A DNA stretch of 64,000 nucleotides, from NCBI GenBank assembly GCA_964019135.1, contig OZ025263.1, positions 36,124,133-36,188,132 on the forward strand. Reading direction: 5' to 3'. The notes under the pieces are model-generated. The model was not told the DNA's origin. It did no database searches and worked only from the letters and a program-made list of their open reading frames with translations. This DNA is from Arenicola marina. Taxonomy: Eukaryota; Annelida; Polychaeta; Arenicolidae. Made by a program: the position numbers and the translations under genes. Shown one piece after another: positions 38,602 to 52,098 of the stretch. Every line of letters starts with the position of its first letter. Positions within the stretch are counted from its first letter, which is position 1.

Positions 38602-41600
38602 GCCAGTGCAGGGGACAGGGTCAGACCCACAGACCCCCACTGGGGTCACAGCTACAGGTATAATTATAAAGGCAGGGGACAGGGCAGACCCACAGACCCC
38701 CACTGGGGTCACAGCTACAGGTATAACGGCCAGGGCAGGGGACAGGGCCAGACCCCCACTGGGGTCACAGCTACAGGTTTAACGGCCAGGGTAGGGGACA
38801 GGGCAGACTCACAGACCCCCACTGGGGTCACAGCTACAGGTATAACGGCCAGGGCAGGAGACAGGGCCAGACCCCCACTGGGGTCAGAGCTACCGGTATA
38901 ACGGCCAGGGGAGGGGACAGGGCAGACCCACAGACCCCCACTGGGGTCACAGCTACAGGTATAATTATAAAGGCAGGGGACAGGGCAGACAAACAGACCC
39001 CCACTGGGGTCACAGATACAGGTGTAACGGCCATTGCAGGGGACAGGGCCAGACCCACAGACCCCCACTGGGGTTACAGCTATAGGTATAACGGCCAGGG
39101 CAGGGGACAGGGCCAGACCCACAGACCCCCACTGGGGTTACAGCTACAGTTATAACGGCCGGGGCAGGAGACAGGGCCAGACCCACAGACCCCCACTGGG
39201 GTTACAGCTACAGGTATAACGGCCCGGGCAGGGGACATGGCAGACCCACAGACTCCCACTGTGGTCACAGCTACACGTATAACGGCCAGGGCAGAGGACA
39301 GGGCCAGACCCCCACCGGTGTCATAGCTACAGGTATAACGGCCAGGGCAGGGGACAGGGCAGACCCACAGACCCCCCCTGGGGTCACAGCTACAGGTATA
39401 ACGGCCAGGGCAGGGGACAGGGTCAGACCCACAGACCCCCACTGGGGTCATAGCTAGAGGTATAATGGTAAGGGCAGGGGACAGGGTCAGACCCACAGAC
39501 CCCCAGTGAGGTTACAGCTACAGGTATAACGGCCAGGGCAGGGGACAAGGCCAGACCCCCACTGGGGTCATAGCTGCAGGTATAGCGGCCAGGGCAGGGG
39601 ACAGGGCAGACCCACAGACCCCCACTGGGATCACAGCTACAGGTATAACGGCCAGGGCAGGGGACAGGGCCAGACCCCATCTGGGGTCACAGCTACAGGT
39701 ATAACGGCCAGGGCAGGGGACAGGGTCAGACCCACAGACCCCCACTGGGGTCACAGCTACAGGTACAATGGTAAGGGCAGGGGACAGGGTCAGACCCACA
39801 GAACCCCACTGGGGTCACAGCTACATGTATAATGGTAAGGGCAGGAGACAGGGCAGACCCCCGCTCGGGTCACAGCTACAGATATAACGACCAGGGCAGG
39901 GGAGAGGGCAGACCCCCAGACCCCCACTGGGGATACAGCTACAGGTATAACGGCCAGGGCAGGGGACAGGGCAGAAACACAGACCCCCACTGGGGTCACA
40001 ACTACAGGTATAACGGCCAGGGCATAGGACAGAGTCAGACCCACAGACCCCCACTGGGGTCACAGCTAAAGGTTTAACGGTCAGGGCAGGGGACAGGGCA
40101 GACCCACAGACCCCCACTGGGGTCACAGCTACAGGTATAACAGCTAGGGCAGGCGACAGGGCCAGACCCACAGACCCCCACTGGGGTCACAGCTACAAGT
40201 ATAACGGCCTGGGCAGGGGACAGGGCCAGACCCCCACTGGGGTCAAAGCTACAAGTTTAACGGCCCGGGCAGGGGACAGGGCCAGACCCCCACTGGGGTC
40301 ACAGCTACAGGTATAACGGCCAGGACAGGGGACAGGGCAGACCCACAGACCCCCACTGGGGTCACAGCTACAGGTATAACGGCCAGGGCAGGGGACAGGG
40401 CCAGACCCCCACTGGGGTCACAGCTACAGGTATCACGGCCAGAGCAGGGGACAGGGCCAGACCCACAGACCCCCACTGGGGTCACAGCTACAAGTATAAC
40501 GGCCAAGGCAGGGGACAGGGCCAGACCCCCACTGGGGTCACAGCTACAAGTATAACGGTCAGGGCAGAGGACAGGGCCAGACCCCCACTGGGGTCACAGC
40601 TACAGGTATAACGGCCAGGGCAGGGGACAGGGCAGACCCACAGACCCCCACTGGGGTCACAGCTGCCGGTATAACGGCCAGGGCAGGAGACAGGCCCAGA
40701 CCCCCACTGCGGTCACAGCTACAGGTATAACGGCCAGGGCAGTGGACAGGGCCAGACCCCCACTGGGGTCACAGCTACAGGTATAACGGCCAGGGCAGGG
40801 GACAGGGCAGTAACACAGATCCCCACTGGGGTCACAGCTACAGGTATAACGGCCAGGGGAGGGGACAGGTCAGACCCACAGACTCCCACTGGGGTCACAG
40901 CTACAGGTATAACGGCCAGTACAGGGGACAGGGCAGACCCACAGACCCCCACTGGGGTCACAGCTACAAGTATATATCGGCCAGGGCAGGAGACAGGGCC
41001 AGACCCCCACTGGGGTCCCAGCTACAGGTGTAACGGCCAGGGGAGGGGACAGGGCCAGACCCAAAGACTCCCACTGGGGTTACAGCTACAGGTATAACGG
41101 CCAGGCAGGGGACAGGGCCAGACCCCCACTGGGGTCACAGCTACAGGTATAACGGCCAGGGCACGGGACAGGGCAGACCCACAGACCCCCTCTGGGGTCA
41201 CAGCTACAGGTATAACGGCCAGGGCGGGGGACAGGGGGGACCCACAGACCCTCACTGGGGTCACAGCTACTGGTATAACTGCCAGGGCATGGGACAGGGT
41301 CAGACCCACAGACCCCCACTGGGGTCACAGCTACAGGTATAACGGCCAGGGCAGGGGACAGGGCAGACCCACAGACCCCCTCTGGGGTCACAGCTACAGG
41401 TATAACGGCCAGGGCGGGGGACAGGGGGGACCCACAGACCCTCACTGGGGTCACAGCTACAGGTATAACTGCCAGGGCATGGGACAGGGTCAGACCCACA
41501 GACCCCCACTGGGGTCACAGCTACAGGTATAACGGCCAAGGCAGGGGACAGGGTCAGACCCACAGACCCCCACTGGGGACACAGCTACAGGTATGACGGC

Positions 41601-42758
41601 CAGGGCAGGGGACAGGGTAGAAACACAGACCCCCAATGGGGTCACAGCTACAGGTATAACTACCAGGGCATAGGACAGAGTCAGACCCACAGACCCCCAC
41701 TGGGGTCACAGCTACAGGTATAACTGCCAAGGCATGGGACAGGGCAGACCCACATACCCCCACTGGGGTCACAGCTACAGGTATAACGGCCAGGGCAGGG
41801 GACAGGGCCAGACCCACAGACCCCCCCTGGGGTCACAGCTACAAGTATATCGGCCAGGGCAGGGGACAGGGCCAGACCCCCACTGGGGTCACAGCTACAA
41901 GTATGACGGCCAGGGCAGGGGACAGGGCCAGACCCCCACTGGGGTCACAGCTACAGGTATAACGGCCAGGGCAGGGGACAGGGCCAGACCCCCACTGGGG
42001 TCACAGCTACAGGTATAACGGCCAGGGTAGGGGACAGGGCAGACCCACAGACCCCCACTGGGGTCACAGCTACAGGTATAACGGCCAGGGCAGGGGACAG
42101 GGCAGACCCACAAACCCCCACTGGGGTCACAGCTACAAGTATATATCGGCCAGGGCAGGAGATAGAGCCAGACCCCCACTGGGGTCACAGCTACAGGTAT
42201 AACGGCCATTGCAGGGGACAGGGCCAGACCCAAAGACCCCCACTAGGGTCACAGCTACAGGTATAACGGCCAGGGCAGGGGACAGGGCAGACCCACAGAC
42301 CCCCACTGGGGTCACAGCTACAAGTATATCGGCCAGGGCAGGGGACAGGGCCAGACCCCCACTGGGGTCACAGCTACAAGTATAACGGCCAGGGCAGGGG
42401 ACAGGGTAGACTCACAGACCCCCATGGGGTTACAGCTACAGGTATAACGGCCAGGGCAGGGGACAGGGCCCGACCCACAGACCCCCACTGGGGTCACAGC
42501 TACAAGGAAAAACGGCCGGGGCTGGAGACGGGGCAGACCCACAGACCCCCACTGGGGTCACAGCTACAGGTATAACGGCCAGGGCAGGGGACAAGGCAGA
42601 CCCACAGACCCCCTCTGGGGTTACAGCTACAGGTATAACGGCCAGGGCAGGGGCAGGGCAGACCCACAGACCCCCACTGGGGTCACAGCTACAGGTATAA
42701 CGGCCAGGGCAGGGGACAGGGCCAGACCCCAACAGGGGTCACAGCTACAGGTATAACG
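38602..42758. repeat. 4.1 kb higher-order repeat, copy 2 (4,157 bp)
   Basis: This matches copy 1 in order of markers. Local offsets vary between 3,913 and 4,221 bp because whole units were gained or lost. It has a three-unit duplication near 41,160-41,530. Confidence 0.82.
41160..41535. repeat. Local 190 bp (three-unit) tandem duplication
   Basis: The three units GACCCCCTCTGGGG, GGGCGGGGGACAGGGGGGACCC (read in two parts) and AACTGCCAGGGCATGGG occur twice in succession. The GGGCGGGGG landmark is at 41,223 and 41,413. The homologous places at 37,140-37,300 and 45,460-45,620 have a single set. Confidence 0.85.
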
Positions 42759-45700
42759 GCCAGTGCAGGGGACAGGGTCAGACCCACAGACCCCCACTGG
42801 GGTCACAGCTACAGGTATAATTATCAAGGCAGGGGACAGGGCAGACCCACAGACCCCCACTGGGGTCACAGCTACAGGTATAACGGCCAGGGCAGGGGAC
42901 AGGGCCAGACCCCCACTGGGGTCACAGCTACAGGTTTAACGGCCAGGGTAGGGGACAGGGCAGACTCACAGACCCCCACTGGGGTCACAGCTACAGGTAT
43001 AACGGCCAGGGCAGGAGACAGGGCCAGACCCCCACTGGGGTCAGAGCTACCGGTATAACGGCCAGGGGAGGGGACAGGGCAGACCCACAGACCCCCACTG
43101 GGGTCACAGCTACAGGTATAATTATAAAGGCAGGGGACAGGGCAGACCCACAGACCCCCACTGGGGTCACAGATACAGGTGTAACGGCCATTGCAGGGGA
43201 CAGGGCCAGACCCAAAGACCCCCACTGGGGTTACAGCTATAGGTATAACGGCCAGGGCAGGGGACAGGGCCAGACCCACAGACCCCCACTGGGGTTACAG
43301 CTACAGTTATAACGGCCGGGGCAGGAGACAGGGCCAGACCCACAGACCCCCACTGGGGTTACAGCTACAGGTATAACGGCCCGGGCAGGGGACATGGCAG
43401 ACCCACAGACTCCCACTGTGGTCACAGCTACACGTATAACGGCCAGGGCAGAGGACAGGGCCAGACCCCCACCGGTGTCATAGCTACAGGTATAACGGCC
43501 AGGGCAGGGGACAGGGCAGACCCACAGACCCCCCCTGGGGTCACAGCTACAGGTATAACGGCCAGGGCAGGGGACAGGGTCAGACCCACAGACCCCCACT
43601 GGGGTCATAGCTAGAGGTATAATGGTAAGGGCAGGGGACAGGGTCAGACCCACAGACCCCCAGTGAGGTTACAGCTACAGGTATAACGGCCAGGGCAGGG
43701 GACAGGGTCAGACCCACAGACCCCCTCTGGGGTCACAGCTACAGGTATAACGGCCAGGGCAGGGGACAAGGCCAGACCCACACTGGGGTCATAGCTGCAG
43801 GTATAGCGGCCAGGGCAGGGGACAGGGCAGACCCACAGACCCCCACTGGGATCACAGCTACAGGTATAACGGCCAGGGCAGGGGACAGGGCCAGACCCCA
43901 TCTGGGGTCACAGCTACAGGTATAACGGCCAGGGCAGGGGACAGGGTCAGACCCACAGACCCCCACTGGGGTCACAGCTACAGGTACAATGGTAAGGGCA
44001 GGGGACAGGGTCAGACCCACAGAACCCCACTGGGGTCACAGCTACATGTATAATGGTAAGGGCAGGAGACAGGGCAGACCCCCGCTCGGGTCACAGCTAC
44101 AGATATAACGACCAGGGCAGGGGAGAGGGCAGACCCCCAGACCCCCACTGGGGATACAGCTACAGGTATAACGGCCAGGGCAGGGGACAGGGCAGAAACA
44201 CAGACCCCCACTGGGGTCACAACTACAGGTATAACGGCCAGGGCATAGGACAGAGTCAGACCCACAGACCCCCACTGGGGTCACAGCTAAAGGTTTAACG
44301 GTCAGGGCAGGGGACAGGGCAGACCCACAGACCCCCACTGGGGTCACAGCTACAAGTATAACAGCTAGGGCAGGCGACAGGGCCAGACCCACAGACCCCC
44401 ACTGGGGTCACAGCTACAAGTATAACGGCCTGGGCAGGGGACAGGGCCATACCCCCACTGGGGTCAAAGCTACAAGTTTAACGGCCCGGGCAGGGGACAG
44501 GGCCAGACCCCCACTGGGGTCACAGCTATAGGTATAACGGCCAGGACAGGGGACAGGGCAGACCCACAGACCCCCACTGGGGTCACAGCTACAGGTATAA
44601 CGGCCAGGGCAGGGGACAGGGCCAGACCCCCACTGGGGTCACAGCTACAGGTATCACGGCCAGAGCAGGGGACAGGGCCAGACCCACAGACCCCCACTGG
44701 GGTCACAGCTACAAGTATAACGGCCAAGGCAGGGGACAGGGCCAGACCCCCACTGGGGTCACAGCTACAAGTATAACGGTCAGGGCAGAGGACAGGGCCA
44801 GACCCCCACTGGGGTCACAGCTACAGGTATAACGGCCAGGGCAGGGGACAGGGCAGACCCACAGACCCCCACTGGGGTCACAGCTACCGGTATAACGGCC
44901 AGGGCAGGAGACAGGCCCAGACCCCCACTGCGGTCACAGCTACAGGTATAACGGCCAGGGCAGTGGACAGGGCCAGACCCCCACTGGGGTCACAGCTAAA
45001 GGTATAACGGCCAGGGCAGGGGACAGGGCAGAAACACAGATCCCCACTGGGGTCACAGCTACAGGTATAACGGCCAGGGCAGGAGACAGGCCCAGACCCC
45101 CACTGGGGTCACAGCTACAGGTATAACGGCCAGGGGAGGGGACAGGTCAGACCCACAGACTCCCACTGGGGTCACAGCTACAGGTATAACGGCCAGTACA
45201 GGGGACAGGGCAGACCCACAGACCCCCACTGGGGTCACAGCTACAAGTATATATCGGCCAGGGCAGGAGACAGGGCCAGACCCCCACTGGGGTCACAGCT
45301 ACAGGTGTAACGGCCAGGGGAGGGGACAGGGCCAGACCCAAAGACTCCCACTGGGGTTACAGCTACAGGTATAACGGCCAGGGCAGGGGACAGGGCCAGA
45401 CCCCCACTGGGGTCACAGCTACAGGTATAACGGCCAGGGCAGGGGACAGGGCAGACCCACAGACCCCCTCTGGGGTCACAGCTACAGGTATAACGGCCAG
45501 GGCGGGGGACAGGGGGGACCCACAGACCCTCACTGGGGTCACAGCTACAGGTATAACTGCCAGGGCATGGGACAGGGTCAGACCCACAGACCCCCACTGG
45601 GGTCACAGCTACAGGTATAACGGCCAAGGCAGGGGACAGGGTCAGACCCACAGACCCCCACTGGGGACACAGCTACAGGTATGACGGCCAGGGCAGGGGA

Positions 45701-46530
45701 CAGGGTAGAAACACAGACCCCCAATGGGGTCACAGCTACAGGTATAACTACCAGGGCATAGGACAGAGTCAGACCCACAGACCCCCACTGGGGTCACAGC
45801 TACAGGTATAACTGCCAGGGCATGGGACAGGGCAGACTCACATACCCCCACTGGGGTCACAGCTACAGGTATAACGGCCAGGGCAGGGGACAGGCCCAGA
45901 CCCACAGACCCCCCCTGGGGTCACAGCTACAAGTATATCGGCCAGGGCAGGGGACAGGGCCAGACCCCCACTGGGGTCACAGCTACAAGTATGACGGCCA
46001 GGGCAGGGGACAGGGCCAGACCCCCACTGGGGTCACAGCTACAGGTATAACGGCCAGGGCAGGGGACAGGGCCAGACCCCCACTGGGGTCACAGCTACAG
46101 GTATAACGGCCAGGGTAGGGGACAGGGCAGACCCACAGACCCCCACTGGGGTCACAGCTACAGGTATAACGGCCAGGGGAGGGGACAGGGCAGACCCACA
46201 GACCCCCACTGGGGTCACAGCTACAGGTATAACGGCCACGGCAGGGGACAGGGCAGACCCACAAACCCCCACTGGGGTCACAGCTACAAGTATATATCGG
46301 CCAGGGCAGGAGATAGGGCCAGACCCCCACTAGGGTCACAGCTACAGCTATAACGGCCATTGCAGGGGACAGGGCCAGACCCAAAGACCCCCACTAGGGT
46401 CACAGCTACAGGTATAACGGCCAGGGCAGGGGACAGGGCAGACCCACAGACCCCCACTGGGGTCACAGCTACAAGTATATCGGCCAGGGCAGGGGACAGG
46501 GCCAGACCCCCACTGGGGTCACAGCTACAA
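42759..46530. repeat. 4.1 kb higher-order repeat, copy 3 (incomplete)
   Basis: This follows copy 2 at offsets of 4,157, then 4,221, then 4,088 bp. It stops near 46,530, where the expected GGGTAGACTCACAG unit is replaced by GGGCCAGACCCCTACTGG. Confidence 0.8.
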
Positions 46531-48235
46531 GTATAACGGCCAGGGCAGGGGACAGGGCCAGACCCCTACTGGGGTCACAGCTACAGGTATAACGGCCAGG
46601 GCAGGGGACAGGGCCAGACCCCCACTGGGGTCACAGCTACAGGTATAACGGCCAGGGTAAGGGACAGGGCAGACCCACAGACCCCCACTGGGGTCACAGC
46701 TACAGGTATAACGGCCAGGGCAGGGGACAGGGCAGAAACACAGACCCCCACTGGGGTCACAGCTACAAGTATAACGGCCAGGGCAGGAGACAGGCCCAGA
46801 CCCCCACTGGGGTCACAGCTACAGGTATAACGGCCAGGGGAGGGGACAGGTCAGACCCACAGACTCCCACTGGGGTCACAGCTACAGGTATAACGGCCAG
46901 TACAGGGGACAGGGCAGACCCACAGACCCCCACTGGGGTCACAGCTACAAGTATATATCGGCCAGGGCAGGAGACAGGGCCAGACCCCCACTGGGGTCAC
47001 AGCTACAGGTGTAACGGCCAGGGCAGGGGACAGGGCCAGACCCAAAGACTCCCACTGGGGTTACAGCTACAGGTATAACGGCCAGGGCAGGGGACAGGGC
47101 CAGACCCCCACTGGGGTCACAGCTACAGGTATAACGGCCAGGGCAGGGGACAGGGCAGACCCACAGACCCCCTCTGGGGTCACAGCTACAGGTATAACGG
47201 CCAGGGCAGGGGACAGGGGGGACCCACAGACCCCCACTGGGGTCACAGCTACAGGTATAACTGCCAGGGCATGGGACAGGGTCAGACCCACAGACCCCCA
47301 CTGGGGTCACAGCTACAGGTATAACGGCCAAGGCAGGGGACAGGGTCAGACCCACAGACCCCCACTGGGGACACAGCTACAGGTATGACGGCCAGGGCAG
47401 GGGACAGGGTAGAAACACAGACCCCCAATGGGGTCACAGCTACAGGTATAACTACCAGGGCATAGGACAGAGTCAGACCCACAGACCCCCACTGGGGTCA
47501 CAGCTACAGGTACAACGGCCACGGCAGGGGACAGGGCAGACCCACATACCCCCACTGGGGTCACAGCTACAGGTATAACGGCCAGAGCAGGGGACAGGGC
47601 CAGACCCACAGACCCCCCCTGGGGTCACAGCTACAAGTATATCGGCCAGGGCGGGGGACAGGGCCAGACCCCCACTGGGGTCACAGCTACAAGTATGACG
47701 GCCAGGGCAGGGGACAGGGCCAGACCCCCACTGGGGTCACAGCTACAGGTATAACGGCCAGGGCAGGGGACAGGGCCAGACCCCCACTGGGGTCACAGCT
47801 ACAGGTATAACGGCCAGGGTAGGGGACAGGGCAGACCCACAGACCCCCACTGGGGTCACAGCTACAGGTATAACGGCCAGGGGAGGGGACAGGGCAGACC
47901 CACAGACCCCCACTGGGGTCACAGCTACAGGTATAACGGCCAGGGCAGGGGACAGGGCAGACCCACAAACCCCCACTGGGGTCACAGCTACAAGTATATA
48001 TCGGCCAGGGCAGGAGATAGGGCCAGACCCCCACTGGGGTCACAGCTACAGGTATAACGGCCATTGCAGGGGACAGGGCCAGACCCAAAGACCCCCACTG
48101 GGGTCACAGCTACAGGTATAACGGCCAGGGCAGGGGACAGGGCAGACCTACAGACCCCCACTGGGGTCACAGCTACAAGTATATCGGCCAGGGCAGGGCA
48201 CAGGGCCAGACCCCCACTGGGGTCACAGCTACAAG
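45005..48235. repeat. 1,704 bp tandem higher-order repeat
   Basis: 45,005-46,530 recurs at 46,709-48,234. Shared markers are GGGCAGAAACACAG, GGTCAGACCCACAGACTCCC (in parts), AGTACAGGGG, ACAGGGGGGACCC and GGGTAGAAACACAG. Confidence 0.85.
46540..48235. repeat. Block E, copy 1 (partner 59,592-61,287)
   Basis: This matches 59,592-61,287 at a constant offset of 13,052 bp with only scattered single-base differences, for example GGGGACAGGG here versus GGGGAGAGGG at 59,775. Beyond the truncated unit at 48,234 the offset changes to 13,067 bp. Confidence 0.85.
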
Positions 48236-48273
48236 TATGACGGCCAGGGACCCCTACTGGGGTCACAGCTACA
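48234..48273. repeat. Truncated 40 bp unit
   Basis: This unit reads GACGGCCAGGGACCCCTACTGG, lacking the AGGGGACAGGG section of a normal unit. It is the shortest unit I noticed. The homologous position near 61,287-61,340 has full-length units, so the deletion is private to this copy. Confidence 0.9.
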
Positions 48274-49935
48274 GGTATAACGGCCAGGGCAGGGGACAGG
48301 GCCAGACCCCCACTGGGGTCACAGCTACAGGTATAACGGCCAGGGTAGGGGACAGGGCAGACCCACAGACCCCCACTGGGGTCACAGCTACAGGTATAAC
48401 GGCCAGGGCAGGAGACAGGGCCAGACCCTCACTGGGGTCACAGCTACAGGTATAACGGCCAGGGCAGGGGACAGGGCAGACCCACAAACCCCCACTGGGG
48501 TCACAGCTACAAGTATATATCGGCCAGGGCAGGAGATAGGGCCAGACCCCCACTGGGGTCACAGCTACAGGTATAACGGCCATTGCAGGGGACAGGGCCA
48601 GACCCAAAGTCCCCCACTGGGGTTACAGCTACAGGTATAACGGCCAGGGCAGGGGACAGGGCCAGACCCCCACTGGGGTCACAGCTACAGGTATAACGGC
48701 CAGGGCAGGGGGCAGGGCAGACTCACAGACCCCCACTGGGGTTACAGCTACAGGTATAACGGCCAGGGCAGGGGACAGGGCCAGACCCACAGACCCCCAC
48801 CGGGGTCACAGCTACAAGGAAAAGCGGCCGGGGCTGGAGACGGGGCAGACCCACAGACCCCCACTGGGGTCACAGCTACAGGTATAACGGCCAGGGCAGG
48901 GGACAAGGCAGACCCACAGACCCCCTCTGGGGTTACAGCTACAGGTATAACGGCCAGGGCAGGGGCAGGGCAGACCCACAGACCCCCACTGGGGTCACAG
49001 CTACAGGTATAACGGCCAGGGCAGGGGACAGGGCCAGACCCCAACAGGGGTCACAGCTACAGGTATAACGGCCAGGGCAGGGGACAGGGTCAGACCCACA
49101 GACCCCCACTGGGGTCACAGCTACAGGTATAATTGTAAGGGCAGGGGACAGGGCAGACCCACAGACCCCCACTGGGATCACAGCTACAGGTATAACGGCC
49201 AGGGCAGGGGACAGGGCCCCAGACCCACAGACCCCCACTGGGGTTACAGCTACAAGTATAACGGCCAGGGCAGGAGACAGGGCAGACCCACAGACCCCCA
49301 CTGGGGTCGCAGCTACAGGTATAACGGCCAGGGCAGAGGACAGGGCAGACCCACAGACCCCCTCTGGGGTTACAGCTACAGGTATAACGGCCAGGGCAGG
49401 GGACAGGGCAGACCCACTGGCCCCCACTGGGGTCACAGCTACAGGTATAACGGCCAGGGCAGGGGACAGGGCAGACCCAGAAACCCCCACTGGGGTCACA
49501 GCTACAAGTATATATCGGCCAGGGCAGGAGATAGGGCCAGACCCCCACTGGGGTCACAGCTACAGGTATAACGGCCATTGCAGGGGACAGGGCCAGACCC
49601 AAAGACCCCCACTGGGGTCACAGCTACAGGTATAACGGCCAGGGCAGGGGACAGGGCAGACCCACAGACCCCCACTGGGGTCACAGCTACAAGTATGTCG
49701 GCCAGGGCAGGGGACAGGGCCAGACCCCCACTGGGGTCACAGCTACAAGTATGACGGCCAGGGCAGGGGACAGGGCCAGACCCCCACTGGGGTCACAGCT
49801 ACAGGTATAACGGCCAGGGCAGGGGACAGGGCCAGACCCCCACTGGGGACACAGCTACAGGTATAACGGCCAGGGTAGGGGACAGGGCAGACCCACAGAC
49901 CCCCACTGGGGTCACAGCTACAGGTATAACGGCCA

Positions 49936-52098
49936 GGGCAGGAGACAGGGCCAGACCCTCACTGGGGTCACAGCTACAGGTATAACGGCCAGGGCAGGGG
50001 ACAGGGCAGACCCACAAACCCCCACTGCGGTCACAGCTACAAGTATATATCGGCCAGGGCAGGAGATAGGGCCAGACCCCCACTGGGGTCACAGCTACAG
50101 GTATAACGGCCATTGCAGGGGACAGGGCCAGACCTAAAGTCCCCCACTGGGGTTACAGCTACAGGTATAACGGCCAGAGCAGGGGATAGGGCCAGACCCC
50201 CACTGGGGTCACAGCTACTGGTATAACGGCCAGGGCAGGGAGCAGGGCAGACCCACAGGCCCCCACTGGGGTCACAGCTACAGGTATAACGGCCAGGGCA
50301 GGGGACAGGGTAGACTCACAGACCCCCACTGGGGTTACAGCTACAGGTATAACGACCAGGGCAGGGGACAGGGCCAGACCCACAGACCCCCACTGGGGTC
50401 ACAGCTACAAGGAAAAACGGCCGGGGCTGGAGACGGGGCAGACCCACAGACCCCCACTGGGGTCACAGCTACAGGTATAACGGCCAGGGCAGGGGACAAG
50501 GCAGACCCACAGACCCCCTCTGGGGTTACAGCTACAGGTATAACGGCCAGGGCAGGGGCAGGGCAGACCCACAGACCCCCACTGGGGTCACAGCTACAGG
50601 TATAACGGCCAGGGCAGGGGACAGGGCCAGACCCCAACAGGGGTCACAGCTACAGGTATAACGGCCAGGGCAGGGGACAGGGTCAGACCCACAGACCCCC
50701 ACTGGGGTCACAGCTACAGGTATAACGGCCAGGACAGGGTACAGGGCCCCAGACCCACAGACCCCCACTGGGGTTACAGCTACAAGTATAACGGCCAGGG
50801 CAGGGGACAGGGCCAGACCCTATCTGGGGTCACAGCTACAGGTATAACGGCCAGGGCAGGGGACAGGGTCAGACCCACAGACCCCCACTGGGGTCACTGC
50901 TACAGGTATAACCGCCAGGGCAGGAGACAGGGCAGACTCACAGACCCCCACTGGGGTCGCAGCTACAGGTATAACGGCCAGGGCAGAGGACAGGGCAGAC
51001 CCACAGACCCCCTCTGGGGTTACAGCTACAGGTATAACGGCCAGGGCAGGGGACAGGGCAGACCCACAGACCCCCACTGGGGTCGCAGCTACAGGTATAA
51101 CGGCCAGGGCAGGCGACAGGGCAGACCCACTGGCCCCCACTGGGGTCACAGCTACAGGTATAACGGCCAGAGCAGGAGACAGGGCCAGACCCCCACTGGG
51201 GTCACAGCTACAGGTATAACGGCCAGGGCAGGGGACAGGGCAGACCCACAGACCCCCTCTGGGGTTACAGCTACAGGTATAACGGCCAGGGCAGGGGACA
51301 GGGTCAGAACCACAGACCCCCACTGGGGTCACAACTACAGGTATAATGGTAAGGGCAGGGGACAGGGCAGACCCACAGACCCCCACTGGTGTCACAGCTA
51401 CAGATATAACGACCAGGGCAGGGGACAGGGCAGACCCCCAGACCCCACTGGGGTTACAGTTACAGGTATAACGGCCTGGGCAGGGGACAGAGCAGACCCA
51501 CAGACCCCCACCGGGGTCACAGCTACAGGTATAACGGCCAGGGCATAGGACAGAGTCAGACCCACAGACCGCCACTGGGGTCACAGCTACAGGTATAACG
51601 GCCAGGGCAGGGGACAGGGTCAGACCCCGAGATCCCCACTGGGGTCACAGCTACAGGTATAACGGCCAGGGCAGGGGACAGGGCCAGACCCCCAGACCCC
51701 CACTGGGGTCACAGCTACAGGTATAACGGCCAGGGCAGGGGACAGGGCCAGACCCACAGACCCCCACTGAGGTTACAGCTACAGGTATAACGGCCAGGGC
51801 AGGGGACAGGGTCAGACCCACAGACCCCCACTGGGGTCACAGCTACTGGTATAACGGCCAGGGCAGGGGACAGGGCCAGACCCCTACTGGGGTCACAGCT
51901 ACAGGTATAACGGCCAGGGCAGGGGACAGGGCCAGACCCCCACTGGGGTCACAGCTACAGGTATAACGGCCCGGGTAGGGGACAGGGCAGACCCACAGAC
52001 CCCCACTGGGGTCACAGCTACAGGTATAACGGCCAGGGCAGGGGACAGGGCAGAAACACAGACCCCCACTGGGGTCACAGCTACAAGTATAACGGCCA
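49936..52098. repeat. 2,163 bp tandem repeat, copy 1
   Basis: This starts at a GGCAGGAGACAGGGCCAGAC unit with ACCCTCACTGG. It carries the AAGGAAAAACGG marker at 50,409, GGGCCCCAGACCC (3 bp insertion) near 50,750, GACCCCGAGATCCCC near 51,626 and CGGCCCGGGTAGG near 51,970, all of which recur 2,163 bp later. Confidence 0.9.
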
